Part shown: piece after piece, positions 15,153-24,057 of the stretch
Position numbering within the stretch: position 1 is the first letter of the stretch
Layout: the number at the start of each line of letters is the position of its first letter
From: Atribacterota bacterium
GTDB lineage: Bacteria > Atribacterota > Phoenicimicrobiia > Phoenicimicrobiales > Stramentimicrobiaceae
Direction of reading: 5' to 3'
DNA length: 25,898 nucleotides
NCBI GenBank assembly: GCA_028696495.1
Contig: JAQVGY010000007.1
Location: 1 to 25,898, forward strand
Program-made: the position numbers and the translations under genes
The notes under the pieces: generated by a model
Seen by the model: only the letters and a program-made list of their open reading frames with translations
Told to the model about the DNA's origin: nothing
Databases searched by the model: none

Positions 15153-17301
15153 TTTGAACACGTTCCTTTTTTAATTTATTTATTAACTCTTCATCAGGGT
15201 ATTCTACTCTATTGTGGAACATGCCGGTCAATATTCTAGAAAAGACATCTTTAATCTTATTTAATTCTCTTAAAGTAAGGTTACAATCATCCAGTTGGCC
15301 GTTTACCAGATTTTTGTTAATTACATTTTGGGTTAAGCTCTTAATACGGCTGGCAGTAGGATTGTTTAAAGTTCTAGCTTCGGCTTCAAGCATATCGGCA
15401 AGCAAAATCACCCCTGCCTCTTTACTTTGAGGTTTAGGACCAGAATAGCGATAACTTTCTTCGTCAATCTCACCGGATTTATCAATATTTGATTGTAGGG
15501 CACGATGGTAAAAATAGCTGATAATTCCAGTTCCGTGATGTTGATTAATAATCTCAATAATAGGTTTAGGCAATTTATGCTTTCTGGCTAAATCAACCCC
15601 TTCTTTAACATGTGAGGCAATGACCAGGGCACTTAAGCTGGGCTCCAGTTCATCGTGAATATTTTTATAAGCTTCCTGATTTTCGGCAAAAAAATATGGC
15701 CGTTTTAATTTTCCAATATCATGATAATAAGCTCCCACACGGGCTAATAAAGAATTACCTCCTATCTCTTCAGTAGCTGCTTCAGCCAGATTGCCCACTA
15801 CTACACTATGATGATAAGTACCTGGGGCCTCAACTAATAATTGTTTTAATAAGGGCTGATTTGGATTAGTTAATTCCATTAGTCTGAAGGAGGAAGAGAT
15901 ATCAAAAAATGTCTCCAGAAAAGGGAGGATTCCAAGTGTTAAAATAGCTGAGATAAATCCGTTTAAAACCCCCCACATACTGCTTCTAAACATAAGATTA
16001 GTGGGATTTCTGTGTATTAAACCCAGAGATATTATAGACACAACATTAACCGCAGCAATCAATAGGCCGGCCCTTGTTAAACTTGAGCGCTGGGTAGCTT
16101 TTCTAATACTAAAAATGGAAATCAGACCACCTGCCAGGGCTACAATCGTGTAATCTATTTCACCCAAAAATATAAACCCAATATTGACACCGATAAGAAA
16201 AGTCATTCCCAGAGCTAATCTCGAATTAAGAGTGAGGGCTATAAGCATGGAGGCAAAAGCAGTTGGTATTATGTACCCCGAAATTTGACTGGAAATCTTG
16301 GCAATAAAGATTGTGGCTACATATATTACCCCTAAAAATAGAATTTTATTGATATCATCAAAAATATCTTTATGGTAGGTAAAGATATAAAAATATAATA
16401 AAGAAATTAATAGGGCATTAATCAAAAATAAGCCAAAAATATCTTTGAAACGCATAGTAGGATTTTGTAAGCCCAGAGCTTCTAACTTTTCAATGTGGTC
16501 ATCAGTAACAATTTCTCCCTTTCTAATAATTACTTGATCTTTTCTGATAATGCCTTTTACATCCCTTACTGAGGCAGCTGCTTCCTGCTTTTTGGCCTGC
16601 GTAGTAGCTTCATCTAAAAATAGGCTTGGTTTTAAAAAATACTCTCCTACTTCTCCAGCCAAAATAGCAGTATAGGTACTGGAGGACAATTCACTTATTT
16701 CTCTAACTACCTGTTTTTTAGCCAATTCCATATCGTTTTCTTTGACACCCTGCTGCATAATTTTTTTTATTGATTGGCTTACATTTCGTTCAATCTCTTC
16801 TAAAGAAAATTGGTCTAATTTTACAAGATTTACCAATACCGTATTATCCATATTAATGGAATATTTTTCGGATATCATCTTTCCACTGTTATCAAGGAAA
16901 GAGTTATCAATTAAATTAGAATCGCGGCTATCAGCAATTTGTTTTTCTAAAGCAGCATGATACTGATTTATAAGGTTCCTTAAATCAGAAAAGAAGTCAG
17001 ACAATTCTCTTTCGCTATTTTCTATGCTGGCTAAATTTAAGTTATAGACCTCATGTGTTGATTTTATTGCCGCCTCTTTTAACTTTTCAGTAGCTTTTTT
17101 ATCGATAAATTCAATGGTTTCGCTGGCAGCAATATTCCTTGGAGCAACTTCCCCAGCTTTTAGCATAATTTTTCCAGGAAGGAAATTAATTGATAGGATG
17201 AAGGTTATGGTAATAATTGTTAGAAAGTAAAATAGCAATCTTTTTAAGAAATCTTTTTGAAAAATATTGATATTCTTCCTATTAAATCTATCTATTTTCA
17301 T
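15046..17301 (-). CDS. pgpH: 7TM-HD phosphohydrolase, probable cyclic-di-AMP phosphodiesterase PgpH
   Basis: Membrane protein of 751 residues. One TM helix (about 20-42) is followed by a large extracytoplasmic 7TMR-HDED region (about 45-285), a bundle of about seven TM helices (about 287-465) and a cytosolic HD domain (about 478-695). The HD residues are visible: HHSVVVGNLAE from 497, HDIGK at 527-531, ASHVKEG around 562-568 and HHG at 588-590. In characterised members this domain cleaves the second messenger c-di-AMP; that activity here is by family. The last 35 or so residues are polar and low-complexity (ending NESKRSK) and are encoded on the DNA that also encodes the start of YbeY. The ATG overlaps the phoH end by 14 bp; no strong ribosome site is seen. 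Confidence 0.93.
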   Translation of the reverse strand: MKIDRFNRKNINIFQKDFLKRLLFYFLTIITITFILSINFLPGKIMLKAGEVAPRNIAASETIEFIDKKATEKLKEAAIKSTHEVYNLNLASIENSERELSDFFSDLRNLINQYHAALEKQIADSRDSNLIDNSFLDNSGKMISEKYSINMDNTVLVNLVKLDQFSLEEIERNVSQSIKKIMQQGVKENDMELAKKQVVREISELSSSTYTAILAGEVGEYFLKPSLFLDEATTQAKKQEAAASVRDVKGIIRKDQVIIRKGEIVTDDHIEKLEALGLQNPTMRFKDIFGLFLINALLISLLYFYIFTYHKDIFDDINKILFLGVIYVATIFIAKISSQISGYIIPTAFASMLIALTLNSRLALGMTFLIGVNIGFIFLGEIDYTIVALAGGLISIFSIRKATQRSSLTRAGLLIAAVNVVSIISLGLIHRNPTNLMFRSSMWGVLNGFISAILTLGILPFLETFFDISSSFRLMELTNPNQPLLKQLLVEAPGTYHHSVVVGNLAEAATEEIGGNSLLARVGAYYHDIGKLKRPYFFAENQEAYKNIHDELEPSLSALVIASHVKEGVDLARKHKLPKPIIEIINQHHGTGIISYFYHRALQSNIDKSGEIDEESYRYSGPKPQSKEAGVILLADMLEAEARTLNNPTASRIKSLTQNVINKNLVNGQLDDCNLTLRELNKIKDVFSRILTGMFHNRVEYPDEELINKLKKERVQNESANKKQSETDDRSVQDEKNVIGSNGINESKRSK

Positions 17302-18298
17302 TAATAAGATTATTTTTACCTAAATTTTTAAATTTTTTGTTATCAGATTTAGAGGCATTCTCATAGGCGAGAATAATTTCTTTAACTAATCTATGCCTTA
17401 CTACATCCTTTTTTTCAAGATATACGAATGAGATACCGTTAATGCCTTTTAGTATCTCGGCAATACTGGTTAAACCAGAATTAGTTTTTTGAGGTAAGTC
17501 AACCTGAGTAATATCACCTGTTACTATTATTTTTGAACCAAAGCCAAATCGGGTTAAAAACATTTTCATCTGTCCTAAAGTGGTATTTTGTGCATCATCT
17601 AATATTATAAATGAATTATTCAAAGTCCTCCCTCTCATGTAAGCAAGTGGAGCAATTTCAATGGTGCCTCGTTCTAAAAAGTTTTGAAATTTTTCTGAAG
17701 GCATCATTTCATATATAGCATCATAAAGAGGTCTGAAATAAGGGTCAATTTTTTCCATCAAATCACCTGGTAGAAACCCGAGACTCTCTCCTGCTTCCAC
17801 CGCAGGTCGCACTAAAATAATCCTATCAACCTCTTTCCTTTTTAAAGCTGAAATTGCAATTGCGACTGCTAAATAGGTCTTTCCAGTGCCAGCTGGTCCG
17901 ATAACAAATAATATTTCATTATTATTTATCTTTTCTAATATTACTTTTTGCCCGAATGTTTTTGGTCTGATTATCTTTTCTTTTTTAAATACCTGTATCT
18001 CAAATTGATATAATTCATTCAGTTGGAAGGAGTTATTATCTTCTATCATTTCAATCTGGTATTTAATTTCTGATAAGCTAATTGGGTTTCCTTGCCTGAT
18101 TATTTTTAATAAGTCTTCGATGAGCGTTACTGCTTGTTTAACATTCTTTTTATTACCGGATACTATGAGGTGATTACTGTTTCTGGTAGAAACATTAACA
18201 GAAAATGCTTTACATATATAATTAATCTTGGTATCAAGATGTCCAAATAGTTCCCTCAATTCATATTCATTTTTAATTATAATTTGATGTTCATGCAT
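17288..18298 (-). CDS. phoH: PhoH-family ATPase
   Basis: Cytoplasmic P-loop protein of 336 residues. An N-terminal region resembling a KH-like fold (about 1-70) precedes the PhoH ATPase core: Walker A GPAGTGKT (134-141), RPAVEAGESLGFLPGDL (164-180), Walker B IILDDAQNTT (231-240) and TGDITQVDLP (260-269). PhoH proteins are thought to act in RNA metabolism alongside YbeY, which fits the shared locus, but the biochemical role is not settled. It heads the phoH-pgpH-ybeY set. The ATG at 18298 gives a normal length; the upstream GGTGGA is rather distant, so the ribosome site is weak. It is about 310 bp after rpsU, with an intrinsic terminator between. Confidence 0.94.
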   Translation of the reverse strand: MHEHQIIIKNEYELRELFGHLDTKINYICKAFSVNVSTRNSNHLIVSGNKKNVKQAVTLIEDLLKIIRQGNPISLSEIKYQIEMIEDNNSFQLNELYQFEIQVFKKEKIIRPKTFGQKVILEKINNNEILFVIGPAGTGKTYLAVAIAISALKRKEVDRIILVRPAVEAGESLGFLPGDLMEKIDPYFRPLYDAIYEMMPSEKFQNFLERGTIEIAPLAYMRGRTLNNSFIILDDAQNTTLGQMKMFLTRFGFGSKIIVTGDITQVDLPQKTNSGLTSIAEILKGINGISFVYLEKKDVVRHRLVKEIILAYENASKSDNKKFKNLGKNNLINENR

Positions 18299-18606
18299 TA
18301 GAAATCATTTTCCACCAATCTAAGAAAAGTCAGTTTTTTCTCAATTTTCATTTTTATCATACAAAAGCATCCATAGGGATAACATAATATCAATCCATAT
18401 GAAATAGAAAAATATTATAACTGATTTTTTAATATATTGCAATTTTATTATTCTAAATAGTAATCTTTGAACAATTTTTAAGAATTATTCTTATGTAATA
18501 AAAAAGATAGACCTGGTTATATGTAACAGCCGGTCTATCTTTTTCTAACCTTCTTACGTGAGAAAAAACAATTATAATAGCTCATAAGAAGTTATTCTTA
18601 AATAGA
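18299..18606 (-). other. Intergenic region rpsU-phoH: terminator and probable phoH promoter space
   Basis: This 308-bp AT-rich stretch holds no gene. It contains the strong terminator at 18501-18544, two more short hairpins in the rpsU 3' region (TTCTTACGTGAG with CTCATAAGAA, 18551-18590; TAAGAAT/ATTCTTA, about 18479-18493) and presumably the phoH promoter between 18300 and 18470, where I could not pick out a convincing hexamer pair. Confidence 0.5.
18494..18544 (-). terminator. Intrinsic terminator after rpsU
   Basis: Perfect 13-bp stem AAAAAGATAGACC (18501-18513) with GGTCTATCTTTTT (18532-18544) and an 18-base loop. Read on the minus strand the stem runs into six T. It separates rpsU from the phoH operon. 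The symmetric A/T flanks would allow termination in both directions. Confidence 0.85.
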
Positions 18607-18795
18607 TTAAAATCTACCTCTCCTCTTCTTTTTTCTTTGAGCTGCTATTAATTTTCTCTTTCTTCTTTCGCTAGGTTTTTCATAATATTCATGTTTTTTA
18701 ATATCTGAAATAATGCCACTTTTCTGGCATTCCTTTTTGAAACGCTTTAAAGCGTGATCAAATTCTTCATCTTCTCTTACTATTATAGTTGCCAT
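18607..18795 (-). CDS. rpsU: 30S ribosomal protein S21
   Basis: Ribosomal protein of 62 residues, basic and helical: MATIIVREDEEFDHALKRFK, then KKHEYYEKPSERRKRK and a C-terminal tail of Arg and Lys. This is the full S21 pattern. I use the ATG at 18795; the frame reaches an upstream start at 18828, but the ATG at 18795 gives the native N-terminus and has AGGGGGTGAT directly upstream. It has its own sigma70-type promoter and its own terminator, so it is monocistronic. The leader can fold so that the ribosome site is partly masked (see findings). phoH and ybeY, both linked to ribosome maturation, lie downstream. Confidence 0.96.
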   Translation of the reverse strand: MATIIVREDEEFDHALKRFKKECQKSGIISDIKKHEYYEKPSERRKRKLIAAQRKKKRRGRF

Positions 18796-18797
18796 AC

Positions 18798-18838
18798 CAT
18801 CACCCCCTTTACTAAACGGTAAGAACACTTCTGTGATG
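18798..18838 (-). promoter_or_regulatory. Possible ribosome-site-masking hairpin in the rpsU leader
   Basis: In the leader RNA CAUCAC (complement of 18833-18838) can pair with GUGAUG (complement of 18798-18803), which overlaps the end of the GGGGGUGAU ribosome site, with UUAC/GUAA nested inside (18819-18822 with 18809-18812). This could support autoregulation by S21 or a temperature effect. It is only a predicted pairing of modest strength. Confidence 0.35.
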
Positions 18839-18850
18839 AAAATTAATTAA

Positions 18851-18879
18851 ATTATATATTATTATTACAAAAGATTCAA
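18851..18879 (-). promoter_or_regulatory. Promoter of rpsU
   Basis: On the minus strand TTGAAT (complement of 18874-18879), a 17-base spacer and a perfect TATAAT (complement of 18851-18856). Transcription would start near 18844, about 50 nt before the S21 start codon. Confidence 0.7.
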
Positions 18880-18909
18880 GAAAACATATTATATTATATT
18901 TTTCTTAAC

Positions 18910-18938
18910 TTTACTTAGTTTGCAGGTTGTGTTAAACT
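18910..18938 (+). promoter_or_regulatory. Candidate promoter of the peptidyl-prolyl isomerase gene
   Basis: TTTACT (18910-18915), 17 bases, TAAACT (18933-18938), each matching four of six consensus bases. It lies in the divergent region between rpsU and the isomerase gene. The match is moderate and other AT-rich choices exist. Confidence 0.35.
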
Positions 18939-19023
18939 TTAGCAGAGTTTTTGTAGAGAAATATTGTTGTTTCTAAATATTTATAGTAAACATTATCGCT
19001 CATATTAGAAAGGAGTAACGCAA

Positions 19024-19884
19024 TTGAAAGCATTTTATAAAAATTCTGCTACTTATCTTATTTTTTTTCTTTTTTCTTTTTTTATAATTATCTCTATGGC
19101 AATATATGGTCAAGAAGAAGGCATAATTGAGGACTCCCAGGTCATACTTGCGCTTATCAATGAAGAAGTAATTACTCTAAATGATTTTAATCAGTACTGG
19201 GACTCTATCCCTGACCAATACAGAGTACAGCTTAACAAAGTAGACTTATTAGAACAGCTCATAATTCAAGCATTGCTTGTCCAAAATGCTGAAGAGATAG
19301 GATTAAAAAATAATCCAGAAGTTACATTTCAAATTAAAAACACAACTGACCAAATTCTAATACAATACTTAATAGAAAAAGAAATTGTTGAAAAGACTGA
19401 AATAAGTGAGGAAGAGATTAGTTCTTACTATGAAGAACATAAGGAAGATTACTGGAAAGAAGAAGAAATCCATGCTTTAAACATCCTTACCGAAACAGAA
19501 GAACAAGCAATGGATGTTCTTAAAAAATTGGATGAGGGTACAGATTTTTCAGTTTTAGCACAAGAAGTATCTATTGCTTCCAGCGCATCCAGGGGTGGGG
19601 ATATCGGTTTAATCAGCAAAGGTACCCTGACTCCCGATATTGAAGTTCAATTATTTGTTTTAACTCCGGGAGATATTAGTGACATTATACCTTCAGAGAA
19701 AGGATTTCATATTTTTAAAATAGTTGACAGGATTTCTGCACATTACATAGAATTAGATGAGATTAGAGAAGAAATCAGGTACCAGTTATTACCACAAAAA
19801 CAACAACAAGCTTTTGACCAATATTTAAAAGATATTGAAGATAGGGCTACTATTGTAAAGAATTTAGATTCAATTAAAGAATAG
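19024..19884 (+). CDS. Secreted SurA/PrsA-like peptidyl-prolyl isomerase (PpiC type)
   Basis: Exported folding factor of 286 residues. Basic N-terminus and a hydrophobic stretch (about 10-28) form a signal peptide or anchor; there is no lipobox Cys, so it is not a PrsA-type lipoprotein. A SurA-N-like helical region follows (LALINEEVITLNDFNQYW, LIIQALLVQNAEEIGLKNNP), then a single parvulin domain (about 145-245) with EEIHALNILTETEEQA, FSVLAQEVS, SRGGDIGLISKGTL and SEKGFHIFKIVDR. The start codon is TTG, supported by AAAGGAG eight bases upstream and by the absence of a better start. It is the only complete plus-strand gene and stands alone, divergent from rpsU and convergent with ilvE. It would assist folding of exported proteins. 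Confidence 0.9.
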   Translation: MKAFYKNSATYLIFFLFSFFIIISMAIYGQEEGIIEDSQVILALINEEVITLNDFNQYWDSIPDQYRVQLNKVDLLEQLIIQALLVQNAEEIGLKNNPEVTFQIKNTTDQILIQYLIEKEIVEKTEISEEEISSYYEEHKEDYWKEEEIHALNILTETEEQAMDVLKKLDEGTDFSVLAQEVSIASSASRGGDIGLISKGTLTPDIEVQLFVLTPGDISDIIPSEKGFHIFKIVDRISAHYIELDEIREEIRYQLLPQKQQQAFDQYLKDIEDRATIVKNLDSIKE

Positions 19885-19959
19885 GATAAAGGGTGAATAG
19901 CTATAGAATATTATTTTGAATAAATATGCTACAGCTTTTCTTCAATTATTACCTGTAAT

Positions 19960-20001
19960 AATAATAGCCTTAGCGGCGTTTTAACCGATAAGGCTATTAT
20001 T
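19960..20001. terminator. Shared terminator between convergent isomerase gene and ilvE
   Basis: Perfect 13-bp inverted repeat AATAATAGCCTTA (19960-19972) and TAAGGCTATTATT (19989-20001) with a 16-base loop that can add CGG/CCG pairing. It lies between the converging 3' ends. The A/T-rich outer stem supplies U-rich tails in both directions, though neither is a long uninterrupted T-run. Confidence 0.7.
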
Positions 20002-20040
20002 TAATTATAACCTATTTTTTATTAACCAATTTTAAAAATG

Positions 20041-20949
20041 CTATACAAAATCTAACCACTCTAGATATTCTTTTTCTTTTCCTTTAAATGTATTAAACAA
20101 TTTTTCCTGAACTACTGTGCTGATAGGTCCTCTCTCCCCGGAACCGATAATATAACCATCTATTTCTCGAATAGGTGTTAATTCCGCTGCAGTCCCGACG
20201 AAGAAAGCTTCATCTGCAATATAGAGGACATCGCGTGCCACAAATTCTTCTCTGACTTCATATCCCATATCCCTGGCAATTGTAATAACTGAATCTCTGG
20301 TAATTCCTTCTAATACTGCAGATAATGGAGGTGTATAAATAATACCACCTTTAACCCAAAAGATATTTTCTCCAGGTCCTTCAGCGACATAACCATTGCT
20401 ATCCAAAAGGATTGCTTCTTCTACCCCTAATTCAGATGCTTCCATATTGGCGAATATTGAATTGATATAATTGGCACATAATTTTGCTTTAGCTGAAGTA
20501 GAATTTACATGACTTCTCTGCCATGATGATACTATGGCTCTAATTCCTTTAGCTAATCCCTCTTCGCCTAAATAGGCTCCCCATTCCCAGGCGGCAATCA
20601 TGACCTGAACCGGGCAGGTAAAAGGACTTAAACCCAGTTTCTTGTATCCTCTAAAAACCAGTGGTCTGATATAACAACTATCCAGACGATTTACACGTAC
20701 AGTTTCCACTATAGCTTGAAATATTTCGTCTCGAGAATAAGACATCTCTAATTTTAATATTTTTGCTGAATTAAATAGTCGTTCTACATGAGCCTTTAAT
20801 CTAAAAATGGCTGTCCCCTGTTCTGTTTTATAGGCTCTAATTCCTTCAAAAATCCCGCTGCCATAGTGCAAAGCATGTGTTAGTACATGTACTTTTGCCT
20901 CATCCCAATCTACAAAACTGCCGTCCATCCAAATTTTTTCAGCTTTCAT
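20041..20949 (-). CDS. ilvE: Branched-chain amino acid aminotransferase
   Basis: PLP enzyme (fold type IV) of 302 residues that transfers the amino group between glutamate and the keto acids of valine, leucine and isoleucine. It shows the family opening KIWMDGSFVDWDEAKVHVLTHALHYGSGIFEGIRAY, RLKAHVERLFNSAKIL, the Schiff-base lysine region SAKAKLCANYINS (Lys156 aligns with the catalytic Lys), EAILLDSNGYVAEGPGENIFWV and the phosphate-binding VLEGITRDSVI. Length is normal. GGAGGT precedes the ATG. It lies 81 bp after purA and may be in the same transcript. A D-amino acid or aminodeoxychorismate role is less likely given the strong IlvE pattern. Confidence 0.94.
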   Translation of the reverse strand: MKAEKIWMDGSFVDWDEAKVHVLTHALHYGSGIFEGIRAYKTEQGTAIFRLKAHVERLFNSAKILKLEMSYSRDEIFQAIVETVRVNRLDSCYIRPLVFRGYKKLGLSPFTCPVQVMIAAWEWGAYLGEEGLAKGIRAIVSSWQRSHVNSTSAKAKLCANYINSIFANMEASELGVEEAILLDSNGYVAEGPGENIFWVKGGIIYTPPLSAVLEGITRDSVITIARDMGYEVREEFVARDVLYIADEAFFVGTAAELTPIREIDGYIIGSGERGPISTVVQEKLFNTFKGKEKEYLEWLDFV

Positions 20950-21030
20950 CTTATAAATACCTCCAAAATATTATTATTTCTAATTTAGGGAAAACTATTT
21001 TCCCACTTAATCTGAAGATATAAAAATATT

Positions 21031-22317
21031 TTATCTGAAGATAGTTTGTGTCCTTTCAGGACCAACAGATACAATGGAAATTTTGGATTCAGTAAATTGC
21101 TCAATTTTTAGAATATATTCTTTTGCTTTATCGGGTAATTCCTGATAACTTCTAATATTACTGATATCCTCTTCCCATCCCTCTACTTCTTCATATACCG
21201 GTTCAGCAAATGGAATTAATTCACTATCACCAGGAAAATAGTAATGTGATTGGTCTTTAATTCGGTATTCCCGACATATTTTTATTTTTTTAAATGAACT
21301 AAACACATCTATTTTAGTCAAGACCATTTCTTTAATACCATTGATACGGTTGGCATATTTAACCACTGGTGCATCAAACCAGCCACATCTTCTGGGACGC
21401 CCGGTTGCAGCATCATATTCATATTCATAACCTTGCTCTCTCATTTTCTGTCCCAGAGAATCCAATAATTCAGTTGGGAAAGGACCCTCACCAACCCTGG
21501 TGGCGTATGCCTTGGTAATGCCGATAACTTTATCAATATAAAGTGGGCTTATGCCACAACCAGTACAGGCATTGCCTGCGACTGGATTAGATGAAGTAAC
21601 ATAGGGATATGTACCATGATCAACATCGAGCATGGTTCCCTGTGCTCCTTCAAAAATAATATTCTTGTTTTTCTTTATTTGTTCTTCAAGAAAAAGAGAA
21701 CCATCGATAGCCAAAGGCTCTAACATTTTTCCATACTGTAGATATTTTTCTTTAATATCTCTAACCAAATTCTTAGAGAGCTCAATTCCCAAATTTTTTG
21801 TTAAATAATCACTTTTTTGGTTCAATACCATATCTAATTTTTGTGATAGATTTTCGGTATGAATTAAATCACAAACCCTTATCCCGATACGTGAGAGTTT
21901 GTCAGCATATGCTGGACCGATTCCACTTTTAGTAGTACCTATTTTTCGGCTATCTTTATCTTCTTCTAATGCCTCATCGGTAATTTTATGATAGGGCAAA
22001 ATTATATGAGTTTTGTAATCAATAAACAATCTTTCTTTAATATCAATATTGTGTTTCTGCAAATTTTCTATTTCTTGAAACAAAACTTCGGGATCGAGAA
22101 CAACCCCATTACCGATTAAACAAACTTTATCTTTGTGCAAAATACCTGAAGGTAAAAGTTGAAAAATGAATACATTTTTATTTAAAACTACTGTATGCCC
22201 GGCATTATTTCCACCCTGATAGCGAGCTATTATATCATAATTCTCAGATAGTAGATCAGTAATCTTTCCCTTTCCTTCATCTCCCCATTGTGTTCCAACT
22301 ATAACCAGTGTTGACAT
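21031..22317 (-). CDS. purA: Adenylosuccinate synthetase
   Basis: Cytoplasmic enzyme of 428 residues that joins IMP and aspartate using GTP, the first committed step to AMP. All key elements are visible: GTQWGDEGKGK with catalytic Asp13, NNAGHTVV with catalytic His41, KIGTTKSGIGPAY, EGAQGTMLDVDHGTYPYVTSSN, ATGRPRRCGWFD and the C-terminal VGPERTQTI. The ATG has AAAGG about 11 bases upstream. It follows guaA by 180 bp on the same strand, so the two enzymes that divide IMP between AMP and GMP (GuaA via XMP) are neighbours. An 11-bp direct repeat ATCTGAAGATA flanks its stop codon (21010-21020 and 21033-21043). Confidence 0.97.
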   Translation of the reverse strand: MSTLVIVGTQWGDEGKGKITDLLSENYDIIARYQGGNNAGHTVVLNKNVFIFQLLPSGILHKDKVCLIGNGVVLDPEVLFQEIENLQKHNIDIKERLFIDYKTHIILPYHKITDEALEEDKDSRKIGTTKSGIGPAYADKLSRIGIRVCDLIHTENLSQKLDMVLNQKSDYLTKNLGIELSKNLVRDIKEKYLQYGKMLEPLAIDGSLFLEEQIKKNKNIIFEGAQGTMLDVDHGTYPYVTSSNPVAGNACTGCGISPLYIDKVIGITKAYATRVGEGPFPTELLDSLGQKMREQGYEYEYDAATGRPRRCGWFDAPVVKYANRINGIKEMVLTKIDVFSSFKKIKICREYRIKDQSHYYFPGDSELIPFAEPVYEEVEGWEEDISNIRSYQELPDKAKEYILKIEQFTESKISIVSVGPERTQTIFR

Positions 22318-22497
22318 ATTTTTAGCAACCTTTCTTAAAAGATGTTTATAGTATAAAGTCTTTAGTTAGATTTAATAAAAAATTTAATCACTCTCAAATG
22401 TTTTTATTAAAATGCATTTTTTCAATATTTATTATTTAATTACAGAGTATTATAATTATATTATTTATATTTTAATTTAGAAGACTGTCCCTTTAAT

Positions 22498-24057
22498 TTA
22501 TTCCCATTCAATGGTAGCAGGAGGCTTTGAGCTAATATCATAGAGAACACGGTTAATACCGTGGACTTCTTTAGTAATACGATTGGAAAGAATTTTTAAA
22601 AGAGAATGGGGTATTTTGCCCCAGTCAGCAGTCATGCCATCTTCACTGGATACCATCCTAAGTACGAGTGTGTTCTCATAGGTTCTTAAGCCATCTGTAA
22701 CCCCGACCGATTTAACTGGCAGCAATATCCCAAAATATTGCCACAATTTTCTATTCCATCCTTGTTTTTCAATCTCTTTTCTTATAATATCATCAGCTTC
22801 TCTTAAAATAGATAATTTTTCGCCAGTGACTTCCCCGGCAATTCTAATTGCCAAACCAGGTCCAGGGAAGGGCTGCCTCCAAATTATCTCTTCTGGTAAG
22901 CCCAGGCTTTTTCCTATTCTTCTGACCTCATCCTTAAATAAAAATCTTAAGGGCTCTAAAAGTTTCAAATTCATTTTTTCCGGCAGACCAGCAACATTAT
23001 GGTGTGATTTTATTTTTGCTGCCGGACCTAAATCAATTGAGCTTTCAATTACATCAGAATAGAGTGTTCCCTGTAATAGATGAGTAGTCTTTCCAATATG
23101 TTTTGCTTTTTCTTCAAATATATTTACAAAGAGATTTCCAATTACTCTTCTTTTCTCTTCCGGATCAATAATTCCACTTAGTGATTTAATGAATTTTTCA
23201 GTATAGTCATAGATAGCTAAATTCATATTAAAATATTTAAAAATATTAATTATCTCTTTTTCTTCTTCTTTTCTCATTAATCCGGTATTAATAAATATAC
23301 AATAAAGCTGTTCTCTTATTGCTCTAAAAGTCAACAAGGAAGCAACAAGTGAGTCAATACCTCCGCTTACCCCTGCTACAACATTGCCATCCCTAACTTC
23401 TTCTCTTATATCGTAGACAGAATCTTCTATAAAAAATTCTTCTGTCCACTCAGGTGAACATTGACATATCAGATGGGTAAAGTTATATAGTATTACTTTC
23501 CCATAATCAGTGTTAGCATCTTCAGGGTGAAATAGCACTCCATATATTTTTTTCCTTTCATCCTGTAATGCTACAGCAGTATTATCTTCATCGATAGCAG
23601 TAACAATAAATGAAGGAACATTTTCTTTAATAATATATTTTTTATCAACCCCTGCTTTTATTCTAACAGGTACTTTGTAGAATAAGCTATCTTTTTCTTT
23701 TTGAAGTATATTGATATTGATATTTTTAAATTCAATTTTTTCAGAAGGTATTACCTTCCCCCCCAGCATCTTTACCAAAAGGTGCATCCCATAGTCAATA
23801 CCAAGAATAGGAATGTTTAAAGAAAGTAATTTTTGTTCAGAAAAAATAGTTTTATTATCGATAGTGCTACTGGAACTTCCAGTTAAAATAATACCTTTAG
23901 GCTTGTTATTTTCAAATTCTTTGAAGCTAAAATTGTAAGGAAGGATCTTAGCATAAATATTTAATTCCCTTACTCTTTTAGCAATTAATTGTGAGTAAGG
24001 GGAACCTAAATCTAAGATGGCAATCCAATCAATAATATGCTTTTTTTTAAATAACAT
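22498..24057 (-). CDS. guaA: GMP synthase with inactivated glutaminase domain (predicted ammonia-dependent)
   Basis: Cytoplasmic enzyme of 519 residues that aminates XMP to GMP with ATP, releasing AMP and PPi. The synthetase half is intact: SGGIDS P-loop (231-236), GLMRKEEE, LLQGTLYSDVIES, FPGPGLAIRIAGEVTGEKL and the C-terminal dimerisation domain ending KPPATIEWE. The class I glutaminase half (1-200) keeps the fold but not its chemistry: the nucleophile elbow normally reading G-[IV]-C-Y-G-M-Q is GIDYGMH, placing Asp88 where the catalytic Cys belongs; the oxyanion loop GGP is GSS; and Gln of LDFGSQY is Pro20. His177 and Glu179 (FHPE) remain. The Asp codon GAC differs from both Cys codons at two positions, so a single read error cannot explain it. 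AAGGG precedes the ATG. Confidence 0.93.
   Translation of the reverse strand: MLFKKKHIIDWIAILDLGSPYSQLIAKRVRELNIYAKILPYNFSFKEFENNKPKGIILTGSSSSTIDNKTIFSEQKLLSLNIPILGIDYGMHLLVKMLGGKVIPSEKIEFKNININILQKEKDSLFYKVPVRIKAGVDKKYIIKENVPSFIVTAIDEDNTAVALQDERKKIYGVLFHPEDANTDYGKVILYNFTHLICQCSPEWTEEFFIEDSVYDIREEVRDGNVVAGVSGGIDSLVASLLTFRAIREQLYCIFINTGLMRKEEEKEIINIFKYFNMNLAIYDYTEKFIKSLSGIIDPEEKRRVIGNLFVNIFEEKAKHIGKTTHLLQGTLYSDVIESSIDLGPAAKIKSHHNVAGLPEKMNLKLLEPLRFLFKDEVRRIGKSLGLPEEIIWRQPFPGPGLAIRIAGEVTGEKLSILREADDIIRKEIEKQGWNRKLWQYFGILLPVKSVGVTDGLRTYENTLVLRMVSSEDGMTADWGKIPHSLLKILSNRITKEVHGINRVLYDISSKPPATIEWE

Noticed and set aside
21010..21043. 11-bp direct repeat ATCTGAAGATA around the purA stop codon
   Set aside because: Short, only two copies, one inside coding sequence; most likely a small local duplication with no clear role.
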